Of a stretch of 64,000 nt of DNA, positions 37,354-44,790 are shown piece after piece. The position numbers and the translations under genes are program-made. The stretch comes from Amycolatopsis pretoriensis (GTDB lineage Bacteria; Actinomycetota; Actinomycetes; Mycobacteriales; Pseudonocardiaceae), in the NCBI RefSeq assembly GCF_900107925.1, contig NZ_FNUJ01000001.1, positions 496,001 to 560,000 on the forward strand, in the 5' to 3' direction. How positions within the stretch are numbered: the first letter of the stretch is position 1; each line of letters opens with the position of its first letter. A model generated the notes under the pieces. That model saw only the letters and a program-made list of their open reading frames with translations. It made no database searches and was not told where the DNA came from.

Positions 37354-40300
37354 TGGCCGACGAGAACAAGAAGAAGTGGTCCGACGTCAAGGCGCTGCTG
37401 GACGACCCGAGCGTCCCCGCTCAGCAGAAGAGCGCGCTGATCAGCAGCTGGCTGCGGGAGAACCCGCCGCCCCCGCCGTTCCTGTCCGACCAGGAACCGG
37501 ACGAGATCAAGCAGAAGCGGCAGGAAGCCGAGAAGTACGCGAACGCGTACAACGCCAACCCGCTCTTCGCCGGGCAGTCGGTCGACGAAGCCTTCGACAA
37601 GGCCAAGTCGAGCGGCGACCAGAACTCCTACAACGAAGACCAGGAAAAGAAGGCCGTCGACGAGGGCAAGACGAAGCTCGGCGACACGAAGCCGCCCGCG
37701 TCCGCCGACGGCGGGACCACCACCGGGACGAAGACGTCCGACGAGATCTTCGACGCCGCCGCGCCCGCGCTGAAGCTGTTCGAGACCTTCGGCTCGCTGC
37801 TGGCGAAGATCCCGGCCGACTGCCGCGGCAACACGCGCGCGCTCGACCTCGACAAGGACATCCGCGCGCCGTTCGACGAGCAGCGCGGGATCAGCTTCGA
37901 GCACTTCGTCCAGGACGCCGCGCACTTCAAGACCGGCTCGGAGACGGTGGACCGGACGCTGGAGGACACCGGTTCCCAGCTCGGCAGCCTGTACAAGACG
38001 TGGAGCGGCGCGGGCGCGGACGCGGCGTCCGACACCTACAACGACAAGATCCAGCCTAAGGCCGCCAAGCTCGCCCAGACGCTCGGCAACGTCAGCGAGG
38101 CGACGACGACCACCGCGACCACGGTGTTCCAGCTGTGCAAGGGCAAGGCCGACGCCGTCATCGGCATGTACACCGACCTGGTCGGCAAGGCCGACTACAC
38201 GATGGCGCAGAAGGTCGTCGCGGTCGCCAGCGGCGAGCACGGCAACGAGCAGGACCTGGCCCAGATCGCCGGCTGGATGGACCTCAACTTCGGCACCAAC
38301 CTGGTCAAGACCCTCAACGACCAGGGCTGCTGCGACGGCGACGAGATCAAGAAGCACGGCCAGGACCTGGCCAAGCAGTGGATCCAGAACCAGTTCAACC
38401 CCGACATGTGGGACCGGCTGTACAAGGGTTTCGAGAAGACCTGCAAGGACACCAAGGACCTCGTCGACCAGGCTTACGACGCGCTCGACAAGGTCATGGG
38501 CGCGGTCAAGAACGAGTTCGAGGGTGTGTCGATGCCCGGCGGGTCCGGGACCGGTGGGGCCGGTGGCCCGGGTGCCGGTGGCGCGGGCGGTCCGGGTGCC
38601 GGTGGCGCCGGGGGCGGTTACGGGACGGGGAACGGTTCCGGGTCCGGCAGCGGGTCGGGTTCGGGCATTCCGGGCGGGGGTTCCGGCGGTGGCTCGGGCT
38701 CCGGTTCGGGCATCCCGGGCGGCGGCTCGGGCAGTGGCTCGGGCAGTGGCTCCGGCTCCGGCTCGGGTATCCCCGGTGGTGGCTCCGGCTCGGGCATTCC
38801 CGGCGGCGGTTCGGGTTCCGGTTCGGGCTCGGGCGGTGGCTCGGGTGCCGGGGGCGGTGGTTCGGTGCCCCCGATCCCGGACACGGACACCCCGTCGGAT
38901 GCCGGGTCGACCGGTGGCGGCTCCGGTTCGCCGGGCGGTGGTTCCGGTTCACCGGGCGACGACCAGCAAGCCGCCGCGGAAGCCGCCAAGAAGCAAGCCG
39001 CGGAGGCGGCGGAAGCGGCCAAGAAGCAGGCCTCGGAGGCGCTGGGTTCGTTCGACGGCGGCGGGAGCGGCGGCGCCGGTCTCGGCGGCGGCTCGGGCGC
39101 CGGCCTCGGCGGTGGCGAAGGCCTGGGCGGTGGCTCGGGTTCGGGCGGTGGATCCGGCTCGGGTTCCGATGACACGTCGCCTTCGTCGGTGCCGCCGCCT
39201 TCGTCCAGTGGCCAGGATGCGGCGGCCGCGGCCGCCGAGGAGGCCAAGAAGAAGGCCGCCGACGCGTTGAAGGAGTTCAGCGGCCCGGGCATCCAGACCG
39301 AGTCCGGTGACGGCGCCGGTTCGGGTTCCGCGGGCAGCGGGCTCGGCGGCGGCGAAGGCTTGGGCGGCGGCTCGGGTTCGGGCTCGGGCGGTGGTTCCGG
39401 CTCGGGCGGCGGTTCCGGCGACGACGGCAAGGCGGCGGCCGAGCAGGCCGCGGAAGAAGCCAAGCAGAAGGCGGCCGACGCGTTGAAGGAGTTCAGCGGC
39501 GACGGCATCAAGACCGACTCCGGCGAAGGTGCGGGGCTCGGCGACACCGACGGCGACGGCAAGCCCGACGGCTTGGACACCGACGGCGACGGCAAGCCCG
39601 ACGGTCTCGACAAGGACGGGGACGGCAAGCCCGACGGCCTGGACAAGGACGGGGACGGCAAGCCCGACGGCCTGCTCGGAGAAGACGGCAAGGACGGCGA
39701 CGACACCCCCGACCACCTGAAGGTCAAGCAGGGCGACAAGACCTTCGAGATGACCGAACCCGACCACGACGGGAAGATGGACATCAAGGTCGGCGACGGG
39801 ACCGACGCCGTCAAGGACTTCAAGCTGGACTGGTCCAAGGCCGCGGACGGGCAGAGTCCACAAGGGACGGACGACGCGTACTGCCCCGGCCCGGACGGCA
39901 AGATCCACATCGAGGACGGCGACCTCAAGATCACCGCCGAGCGGCCGGACGGTCCGGACGGTCCGACCGTCGTCACCGTCGACGACGGCAGCGGCAAGCC
40001 GACGACCTACACCCTCGGCGAGGACGACAAGCCGTCGGACGTCCTGGGCGACACGCCCGCCAAGAAGCTCGACGACGACCTGCCCACCCACCGCGGCACG
40101 CTCGACGACCTCGGCGGCTCGGGCGCGCACCACGGCGGCGGCCCCGACGACGGGGGTTCCGGCGCGCACCACGGCGGCGGTGGCGCCGGGGCCGCGATCG
40201 GCGGCGGCTCGCACGGCGGTGGCGGGCTGTCCTCGGCCGGCCTCGACACGCACGCCGGGCTCGGCGAGACCCCGATGACCGGCGGCGCCCACACGGGAGC

Positions 40301-40571
40301 CGGCGCGGGCGTCGGGCAGGCGCAGCCCGCGGCGGCGTTCGCCCCGATGGGGGCGTCGGCCGGGACCGGCGGCCAGGCGATGTCCGGGATGCCGGGCATG
40401 GGCGCCATGGGCGGGGCCCACGGCGGCGCCGGCGGCGGCGACACCGAGCGGCGCACGCCCGCGTACCGGATCGAGGGCGCGGTGTTCGACAACCTCGGTG
40501 AGCCGGGCCGCCGGATCATCGGCTCCCTGAACGACGACGAAGACCCGCCGTCCGGCCGCCGGACCTGGTAG
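37353..40571 (+). CDS. Large Gly/Ser-rich ESX-associated protein with WxG and TSP3-like repeats
   Basis: A 1072-residue acidic protein. The N-terminal 390 residues are helical and contain a WxG turn (W217-S-G219) followed by DAASDTYNDKIQPKA, like a WXG100 unit. Residues about 390-720 are Gly/Ser/Pro-rich with three related Ala/Lys helical segments (EEAKKKAADALKEFSG type). Residues 731-774 hold four 11-residue repeats of DTDGDGKPDGL type, as in thrombospondin type 3 calcium-binding repeats. A beta-like region and Gly/His-rich tail (GAHHGGG) follow. It is probably exported with the EspC-like partner. No enzymatic motif is seen. Confidence 0.8.
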   Translation: MADENKKKWSDVKALLDDPSVPAQQKSALISSWLRENPPPPPFLSDQEPDEIKQKRQEAEKYANAYNANPLFAGQSVDEAFDKAKSSGDQNSYNEDQEKKAVDEGKTKLGDTKPPASADGGTTTGTKTSDEIFDAAAPALKLFETFGSLLAKIPADCRGNTRALDLDKDIRAPFDEQRGISFEHFVQDAAHFKTGSETVDRTLEDTGSQLGSLYKTWSGAGADAASDTYNDKIQPKAAKLAQTLGNVSEATTTTATTVFQLCKGKADAVIGMYTDLVGKADYTMAQKVVAVASGEHGNEQDLAQIAGWMDLNFGTNLVKTLNDQGCCDGDEIKKHGQDLAKQWIQNQFNPDMWDRLYKGFEKTCKDTKDLVDQAYDALDKVMGAVKNEFEGVSMPGGSGTGGAGGPGAGGAGGPGAGGAGGGYGTGNGSGSGSGSGSGIPGGGSGGGSGSGSGIPGGGSGSGSGSGSGSGSGIPGGGSGSGIPGGGSGSGSGSGGGSGAGGGGSVPPIPDTDTPSDAGSTGGGSGSPGGGSGSPGDDQQAAAEAAKKQAAEAAEAAKKQASEALGSFDGGGSGGAGLGGGSGAGLGGGEGLGGGSGSGGGSGSGSDDTSPSSVPPPSSSGQDAAAAAAEEAKKKAADALKEFSGPGIQTESGDGAGSGSAGSGLGGGEGLGGGSGSGSGGGSGSGGGSGDDGKAAAEQAAEEAKQKAADALKEFSGDGIKTDSGEGAGLGDTDGDGKPDGLDTDGDGKPDGLDKDGDGKPDGLDKDGDGKPDGLLGEDGKDGDDTPDHLKVKQGDKTFEMTEPDHDGKMDIKVGDGTDAVKDFKLDWSKAADGQSPQGTDDAYCPGPDGKIHIEDGDLKITAERPDGPDGPTVVTVDDGSGKPTTYTLGEDDKPSDVLGDTPAKKLDDDLPTHRGTLDDLGGSGAHHGGGPDDGGSGAHHGGGGAGAAIGGGSHGGGGLSSAGLDTHAGLGETPMTGGAHTGAGAGVGQAQPAAAFAPMGASAGTGGQAMSGMPGMGAMGGAHGGAGGGDTERRTPAYRIEGAVFDNLGEPGRRIIGSLNDDEDPPSGRRTW
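39543..39674 (+). repeat. Four tandem 33-base coding repeats
   Basis: Each unit encodes D(T/K)DGDGKPDGL. The near-identity of the bases GACGGCGACGGCAAGCCCGA between units suggests recent expansion or slippage. Confidence 0.8.
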
Positions 40572-40579
40572 GAGGACCC

Positions 40580-40963
40580 ATGACCGACATCGCCGCGATG
40601 AAGGCCGAGCTGGCCGGCCTGGTGCGCGAACAGTCCGAGCGCCGCGAGCTGCGCGAGCAGCGGGGCGAGGAGATCAAGGCCCGGTCGCAGGAGTACATGA
40701 CCAAGCAGGTCCAGGCGGCCGAGCGGTACGTGCAGCACGTGCGCGAGATGGCGCAGCGCAAGACGAAGTCGGGCTGGAGCACCGACCGCGGCACGGAACA
40801 GCAGTCGGCGTTCGACACGGACGCCTTCGGCGGCGAGCCGGGGGAGGCATCCCCGTTCGCGCCCTCGGCGACACCCCCGGCGGCTCGTGACGAGTCACCC
40901 CGCCGCGCGCGCCGGTCGCGGGCAGCGGAGGCCGAGGACGACTTCGACAACAACCCCTGGTGA
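40580..40963 (+). CDS. Coiled-coil protein at the end of the ESX-associated operon
   Basis: A 127-residue highly charged protein. Residues about 5-65 are a continuous helix rich in Glu, Arg and Lys (VREQSERRELREQRGEEIKA), probably coiled-coil. The C-terminal half is disordered and ends in DDFDNNPW. It resembles no enzyme. AGGAGG 3-4 bases before the ATG and the 8-base gap from the large gene make it part of the same operon. A scaffold or chaperone for the exported pair is a reasonable guess, not shown. Confidence 0.7.
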   Translation: MTDIAAMKAELAGLVREQSERRELREQRGEEIKARSQEYMTKQVQAAERYVQHVREMAQRKTKSGWSTDRGTEQQSAFDTDAFGGEPGEASPFAPSATPPAARDESPRRARRSRAAEAEDDFDNNPW

Positions 40964-40977
40964 GGGGCTGAGGGGTC

Positions 40978-41385
40978 GGCGGTCACAGCTCGCCCCGGTG
41001 GTTGCGGTTGCCGGAGGTCGGTCGCGATCTCTCGCGGCTGCGGTAGTGCCGGCTGGGGCGGGCGCCGGAGGTCACGGCGGTCCCGGCCGGGCAGTGGCAA
41101 ACCCGGCCGCGGCGGTCACGGCTCCCGAAGGTGGGTCGCGATCTCCCGCGGCTGTGGCGGCGCCGGTCCAGCGGGCGCCGGAGGTCACGGCGGTTCCGGT
41201 CGGGCAGTGGCAAACCCGGCCGGGGCGGTCAGGGCTCCCGAAGGTCGGTCGCGATCTCCCGCGGCTGTGGCGGCGCCGGTCCAGCGGGCGCCGGAGGCCA
41301 CGGCGGTCCCGGCCGAGCAGCGCCAAACCCCCGCCCGCGGCCGTCACGGCTCCCAGAGGTCGACCGCGATCTCCCGCAACCGCTC
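40978..41385. repeat. Tandem repeats of 113-115 bases
   Basis: Landmark CC(G/A)(G/A)AGGT-GGTCGCGATCTC occurs at about 41011, 41125, 41238 and, diverged, 41353. GGAGGTCACGGCGGT-type blocks occur at 41067, 41180 and 41293, exactly 113 bases apart. The last copy lies in the 3' end of the methyltransferase gene (stop at 41344), so the array probably arose from it. The period is not a multiple of three and no gene is present in 40964-41343. Confidence 0.75.
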
Positions 41386-42138
41386 GCTGAAGATCCCACC
41401 CGGGTTCGCCCGCTCCAGCACCCCGCGCAGCCCGGCCTCGAACTCCGCGCGGCGCTCACCGAACAGGTGCGGCGCCGCGCTGGACAGCGAAAACACCCCC
41501 GCCACCACCTCGTCGGCCGTCCGTGTCACCACCCGGCCGGGCACCGTGAACCGCCGCGGCCCGCGGAAGCCCGCGCCTCGGTAGATCTCCGCCTCGCCGC
41601 CCGCCGTCCCCGCCGGCAGCGTCCCCTGGCCGGCCCGCCGGACCGAGCCGAGGTACTCCCGCACCAGCTCCGCGATCTCGCCACGCGGCACCGTCCCCTC
41701 GACACCCTCGTGCGTCGTCGCGTGGACGTGCGCGCACACGCCGCCCGGCGCCAGCATCCCGTGCACCGCCGAAGCGACCCTGGCCCGGTCGAACCAGTGG
41801 AACGACTGCGCGAACGTCACCAGCCGGAAGCGCCCCAGTCCGGCCGGCAGCTCCTCCGCGCGGCGGTGCACCCACCGGCAGGCCCCCGACAGCCGCCGGG
41901 CTTCCGCGAGCATGCCCTCGTCGGCGTCGAGCCCGACCGCCTCCTCGAACCACCCGGCCAGCAGCAGCGTCAGCGATCCCGGCCCGCAGCCGACGTCGAG
42001 CAGGCGGCCCGAACCGTCCAGCCCCAGCTCCGCCGCGAACGCCTCGGCGAGCTCCGGGGGATACGCGGCGCGACCCCGGGCGTAGTACCCGGCACTGCCC
42101 GAATAGAGGGACGGATCCCACTCCCACGCGTCGGCCAC
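41344..42138 (-). CDS. SAM-dependent methyltransferase
   Basis: A 264-residue class I methyltransferase. It starts WEWDPSLYSGSAGYYARGR, with motif I as LLDVGCGPGSLTLLLAG, an acidic residue in VGLDADEGML, and TFAQSFHWFDR as the motif typical of the Methyltransf_11 group. The substrate is unknown. The GTG start lacks an evident ribosome site. Its 3' end has been copied into the tandem array downstream. It is divergent from the glucosidase gene with 26 bases between starts. Confidence 0.85.
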   Translation of the reverse strand: MADAWEWDPSLYSGSAGYYARGRAAYPPELAEAFAAELGLDGSGRLLDVGCGPGSLTLLLAGWFEEAVGLDADEGMLAEARRLSGACRWVHRRAEELPAGLGRFRLVTFAQSFHWFDRARVASAVHGMLAPGGVCAHVHATTHEGVEGTVPRGEIAELVREYLGSVRRAGQGTLPAGTAGGEAEIYRGAGFRGPRRFTVPGRVVTRTADEVVAGVFSLSSAAPHLFGERRAEFEAGLRGVLERANPGGIFSERLREIAVDLWEP

Positions 42139-42164
42139 GCCCCCAGCGTAGATACTCGGGTGTC

Positions 42165-43727
42165 ATGGACTCCGCGAACTGGTGGCGCGACGCCGTCGTC
42201 TACGAGGTCTACGTACGCAGCTTCGCCGACGCGGACGGGGACGGCACCGGGGATCTCGCGGGCCTGCGCTCGCGCCTGGGCTTCCTCGCCGACCTCGGCG
42301 TCGACGCCGTGTGGACCACCCCGTGGTACCGCTCGCCGATGGTCGACGGCGGCTACGACGTCGAGGACCACCGGACCCCCGACCCGCTCTTCGGCACCGA
42401 CGCCGACGTCCTCGACCTGGTCGCCGAGGCGCACCGGGTGGGGCTGCGGCTGCTGATCGACGTCGTCCCGAACCACACCTCCGACCGCCATCCCTGGTTC
42501 CTCGCAGCCCTCGCGGGCGGGCCCGAACGCGCGCGCTACCACTTCCGGCCCGGCCGCGGCGAACACGGCGAGCTGCCGCCCACCGACTGGCGCAGCGTCT
42601 TCGGCGGCCCGGCCTGGACGCGCGCGGCCGACGGCGAGTGGTACCTGCACCTGTTCGCCCCGGAACAGCCCGACCTCAACTGGGACGACCCGGAGGTCCG
42701 CGCCGAATTCGAAGACCTGCTGCGGTTCTGGTTCTCCCGCGGGGTCGACGGCGTCCGCATCGACGTCGCCCACGGCCTGCTCAAGGACCCGGCCTTCCCC
42801 GACCTCGGCGCCGACGACGAGGAGATCGCGCGGCCGCCGGACCGCGCCGCGCACCCGCACTGGGACCTCGACGGCGTCCACGACATCTACCGCGCCTGGC
42901 GGAAGATCGCCGGCGAGTTCGGCCCGGACCGCGTGTTCGTCGCCGAGGCGTGGGTCGACCGGCCGGACCGCCTCGCCCGGTACGTGCGCCCGGACGAGCT
43001 GCACACCGCGTTCAACTTCGACTACCTGCGTTGCGACTGGGACGCGGCCGCGCTGCGCGAGGTCGTCGACCGGACCCTCGAAGCACTGCACGCGGTCGGC
43101 GCGCCTGCGACCTGGGTGCTGTCCAACCACGACGTCGTCCGGCACGTGACGCGGTTCGCGCCCGGCGGCGACCTCGCGCGCGGCCGGCAGCGGGCCCGGG
43201 CGGCGCTGCTGCTGATGCTCGCCCTGCCCGGCGGCGCGTACCTGTACCAGGGCGAGGAACTGGGCCTGGAGGAAGTCGAGGACCTGCCGGAGGAAGTGCT
43301 CGCCGACCCGACGTGGGAACGCTCGGGCCACACCCGCCGCGGCCGCGACGGCTGCCGGGTGCCGCTGCCGTGGTCGGGCACCGAGCCGCCGTTCGGCTTC
43401 GCGCCCGACGGCGTGCCGACGTGGCTGCCGCAGCCGGCCCACTGGAGCACGGCCGAAGCCCAAGCGGCCGACCCGGCGTCCATGCTCAGCCTCTACCGCA
43501 CGGCGTTGGCCGAGCGGCGGGCGAATCCGGCGCTGGGGGACGGGACGCTGACGTGGCTGCCGTCGCCTCCCGGAGTGCTGTCCTTCGCGCGAGAGCCCGG
43601 GTTCCGGTGCGTGGTGAACCTGTCGGCGGAACCGGTCGGGCTGCCGGCCGGCCGGGTGGTGCTGTCCAGCGTGCCCCTCGACGGCGAATTGCCGCCCGAC
43701 GCGGCGGTGTGGCTCGCCGGGAGCTGA
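42165..43727 (+). CDS. GH13 alpha-glucosidase
   Basis: A 520-residue GH13 enzyme. Conserved region I is DVVPNH, region II GVDGVRIDVAHG with the catalytic nucleophile aspartate near residue 202, region III VFVAEAW with the acid/base glutamate near 259, and region IV LSNHDVV. The opening WWRDAVVYEVYVRSFADADG is typical of oligo-1,6- and alpha-glucosidases. There is no signal peptide, so it acts inside the cell on imported malto-oligosaccharides or related sugars. The ATG is preferred from this conserved start. Confidence 0.92.
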   Translation: MDSANWWRDAVVYEVYVRSFADADGDGTGDLAGLRSRLGFLADLGVDAVWTTPWYRSPMVDGGYDVEDHRTPDPLFGTDADVLDLVAEAHRVGLRLLIDVVPNHTSDRHPWFLAALAGGPERARYHFRPGRGEHGELPPTDWRSVFGGPAWTRAADGEWYLHLFAPEQPDLNWDDPEVRAEFEDLLRFWFSRGVDGVRIDVAHGLLKDPAFPDLGADDEEIARPPDRAAHPHWDLDGVHDIYRAWRKIAGEFGPDRVFVAEAWVDRPDRLARYVRPDELHTAFNFDYLRCDWDAAALREVVDRTLEALHAVGAPATWVLSNHDVVRHVTRFAPGGDLARGRQRARAALLLMLALPGGAYLYQGEELGLEEVEDLPEEVLADPTWERSGHTRRGRDGCRVPLPWSGTEPPFGFAPDGVPTWLPQPAHWSTAEAQAADPASMLSLYRTALAERRANPALGDGTLTWLPSPPGVLSFAREPGFRCVVNLSAEPVGLPAGRVVLSSVPLDGELPPDAAVWLAGS

Positions 43728-43756
43728 GCGGTTCACCCGGCCGGGTCGAACCGGTG

Positions 43757-43782
43757 GTGTGAAACCGCGATCGGCGGGGTAT
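43757..43782 (+). promoter_or_regulatory. SigB/SigF-type promoter candidate
   Basis: GTGT (43757-43760), 16 bases, GGGTAT (43777-43782). It is 43 bases before the start of the small protein at 43825. Confidence 0.5.
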
Positions 43783-43824
43783 CCGGTCGCGTTCGCTGCC
43801 GCTGTCCGAGCCGGAGGTCGTCCC

Positions 43825-44013
43825 GTGCCCGTCAAAACCGCCACCCCGCCCGCCACCGACGTCGTCGGCCTGGCGCTGGAAGTCCTTGCGGCGCAAGGCA
43901 TGAGCCGCCCGGCCGCGCAGACCGCTTTGAAGGCGATGGCCCAGGAGCGGGGCCTGACGGTCGCGCGGTGCGCGGCGCTCGTCGTGGCCGCCGTCGACGG
44001 GAGGATGGGCTGA
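43825..44013 (+). CDS. Small ANTAR-like helical protein
   Basis: A 62-residue protein. The pattern VVGLALEVLAAQGMSRPAAQTALKAMAQERGLTVARCAALVV, shown here only in part as ALEVLAAQGMS and AQERGLTVA, resembles the three-helix ANTAR RNA-binding domain without a sensory domain. The match is weak because the first helix is short. GGAGG 7 bases before the GTG supports the start. A stress-sigma-type promoter candidate lies upstream. Confidence 0.5.
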   Translation: MPVKTATPPATDVVGLALEVLAAQGMSRPAAQTALKAMAQERGLTVARCAALVVAAVDGRMG

Positions 44014-44084
44014 CGGGCAATCGGCACGAGTAACCCGCCCGCCACGGGGAAAGCCCCTCCCACACACCGACGAGGAGGCTTTCC

Positions 44085-44639
44085 GTGCCCGACCACGAAG
44101 AGGACGTCATCGAGCTGCTGCAGCGGCAGCACCGCGAAATCCGGGACCTGTTCGCCACGCTGGAAACCGCCGGCGGCGACCGGCGGCGCGAGGTGTTCGC
44201 CGACCTCGTGCGGTTGCTGGCCGTGCACGAGACGGCGGAGGAACTGGTGGTGCACCCGGAGATCCGGGACCTCGAGCCCGCCGCCGGACCGGTCGTCGAC
44301 GCGCGGCTCGGCGAGGAACACCGCGCCAAGGAACTGCTGAGCACGCTGCAGAAGATGGGACCCGAAGCCGACGGGTTCGACACGCTGCTCGTCCAGCTGC
44401 GCGAAGACGTGCTCGCGCACGCCGACCACGAAGAGCGCGAAGAGTTCCCGCTGCTGCGCGCCCACCGGCCGCCCGAGCGGCTGCGCGCCATGGCCGCGAC
44501 CGCCAAGCTCGCCGAAGCCGTCGGCCCGACCCGGCCGCACCCGGGCGTCGAGAGCGCGACGGCGAACCTGGTGCTGGGCCCGCCCGCGGCGATCATGGAC
44601 CGGGCGCGCGACCTCATCCGCGGCGCGCTGGGGAGGTGA
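44085..44639 (+). CDS. Hemerythrin HHE-domain protein
   Basis: A 184-residue protein. The HHE domain (about residues 1-130) shows RQHREIRDLF, VHETAEELVVHPE, GEEHRAKELL and HADHEEREEFPLL, supplying the His and Glu ligands of a diiron site. Roles in such proteins include oxygen, nitric oxide or iron sensing and storage. The helical C-terminal extension is of unknown use. GAGGAGG with 7-8 bases to the GTG supports the start. It is followed closely by a tiny acidic ORF and the LigD-like gene. Confidence 0.9.
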   Translation: MPDHEEDVIELLQRQHREIRDLFATLETAGGDRRREVFADLVRLLAVHETAEELVVHPEIRDLEPAAGPVVDARLGEEHRAKELLSTLQKMGPEADGFDTLLVQLREDVLAHADHEEREEFPLLRAHRPPERLRAMAATAKLAEAVGPTRPHPGVESATANLVLGPPAAIMDRARDLIRGALGR

Positions 44640-44644
44640 GGGCG

Positions 44645-44773
44645 GTGACGTCCGAAGAACCCCGGGACCCCGAAGAGTTCGCGGAAGAGGCCGGGCTCGA
44701 CCCGACCCCGCAGGAGGTCGAGGAGTACCAGGAGCTGGCGAAGAAGAACCCGCCCTGGTCGGCACCGGACTGA
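44645..44773 (+). CDS. Small acidic protein of 42 residues
   Basis: GTG at 44645 opens a 43-codon frame ending TGA at 44771-44773. The product is rich in Glu and Pro (DPEEFAEEAGLDPTPQEVEE) and ends NPPWSAPD. GGAGG at about 8 bases upstream overlaps the hemerythrin end. Amino-acid composition and third-position GC look coding. It sits between the hemerythrin and LigD-like genes on the same strand. Function unknown. Confidence 0.55.
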   Translation: MTSEEPRDPEEFAEEAGLDPTPQEVEEYQELAKKNPPWSAPD

Positions 44774-44790
44774 GTGGGTACCCCGTCGTC

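Noticed and set aside
37036..40963. Complete ESX secretion locus
   Set aside because: No EccA-E, MycP or other machinery genes are present; only substrate-like proteins are seen.
40978..41385. CRISPR or coding repeat array
   Set aside because: Units of 113-115 bases without unique spacers and with a period that breaks the frame.
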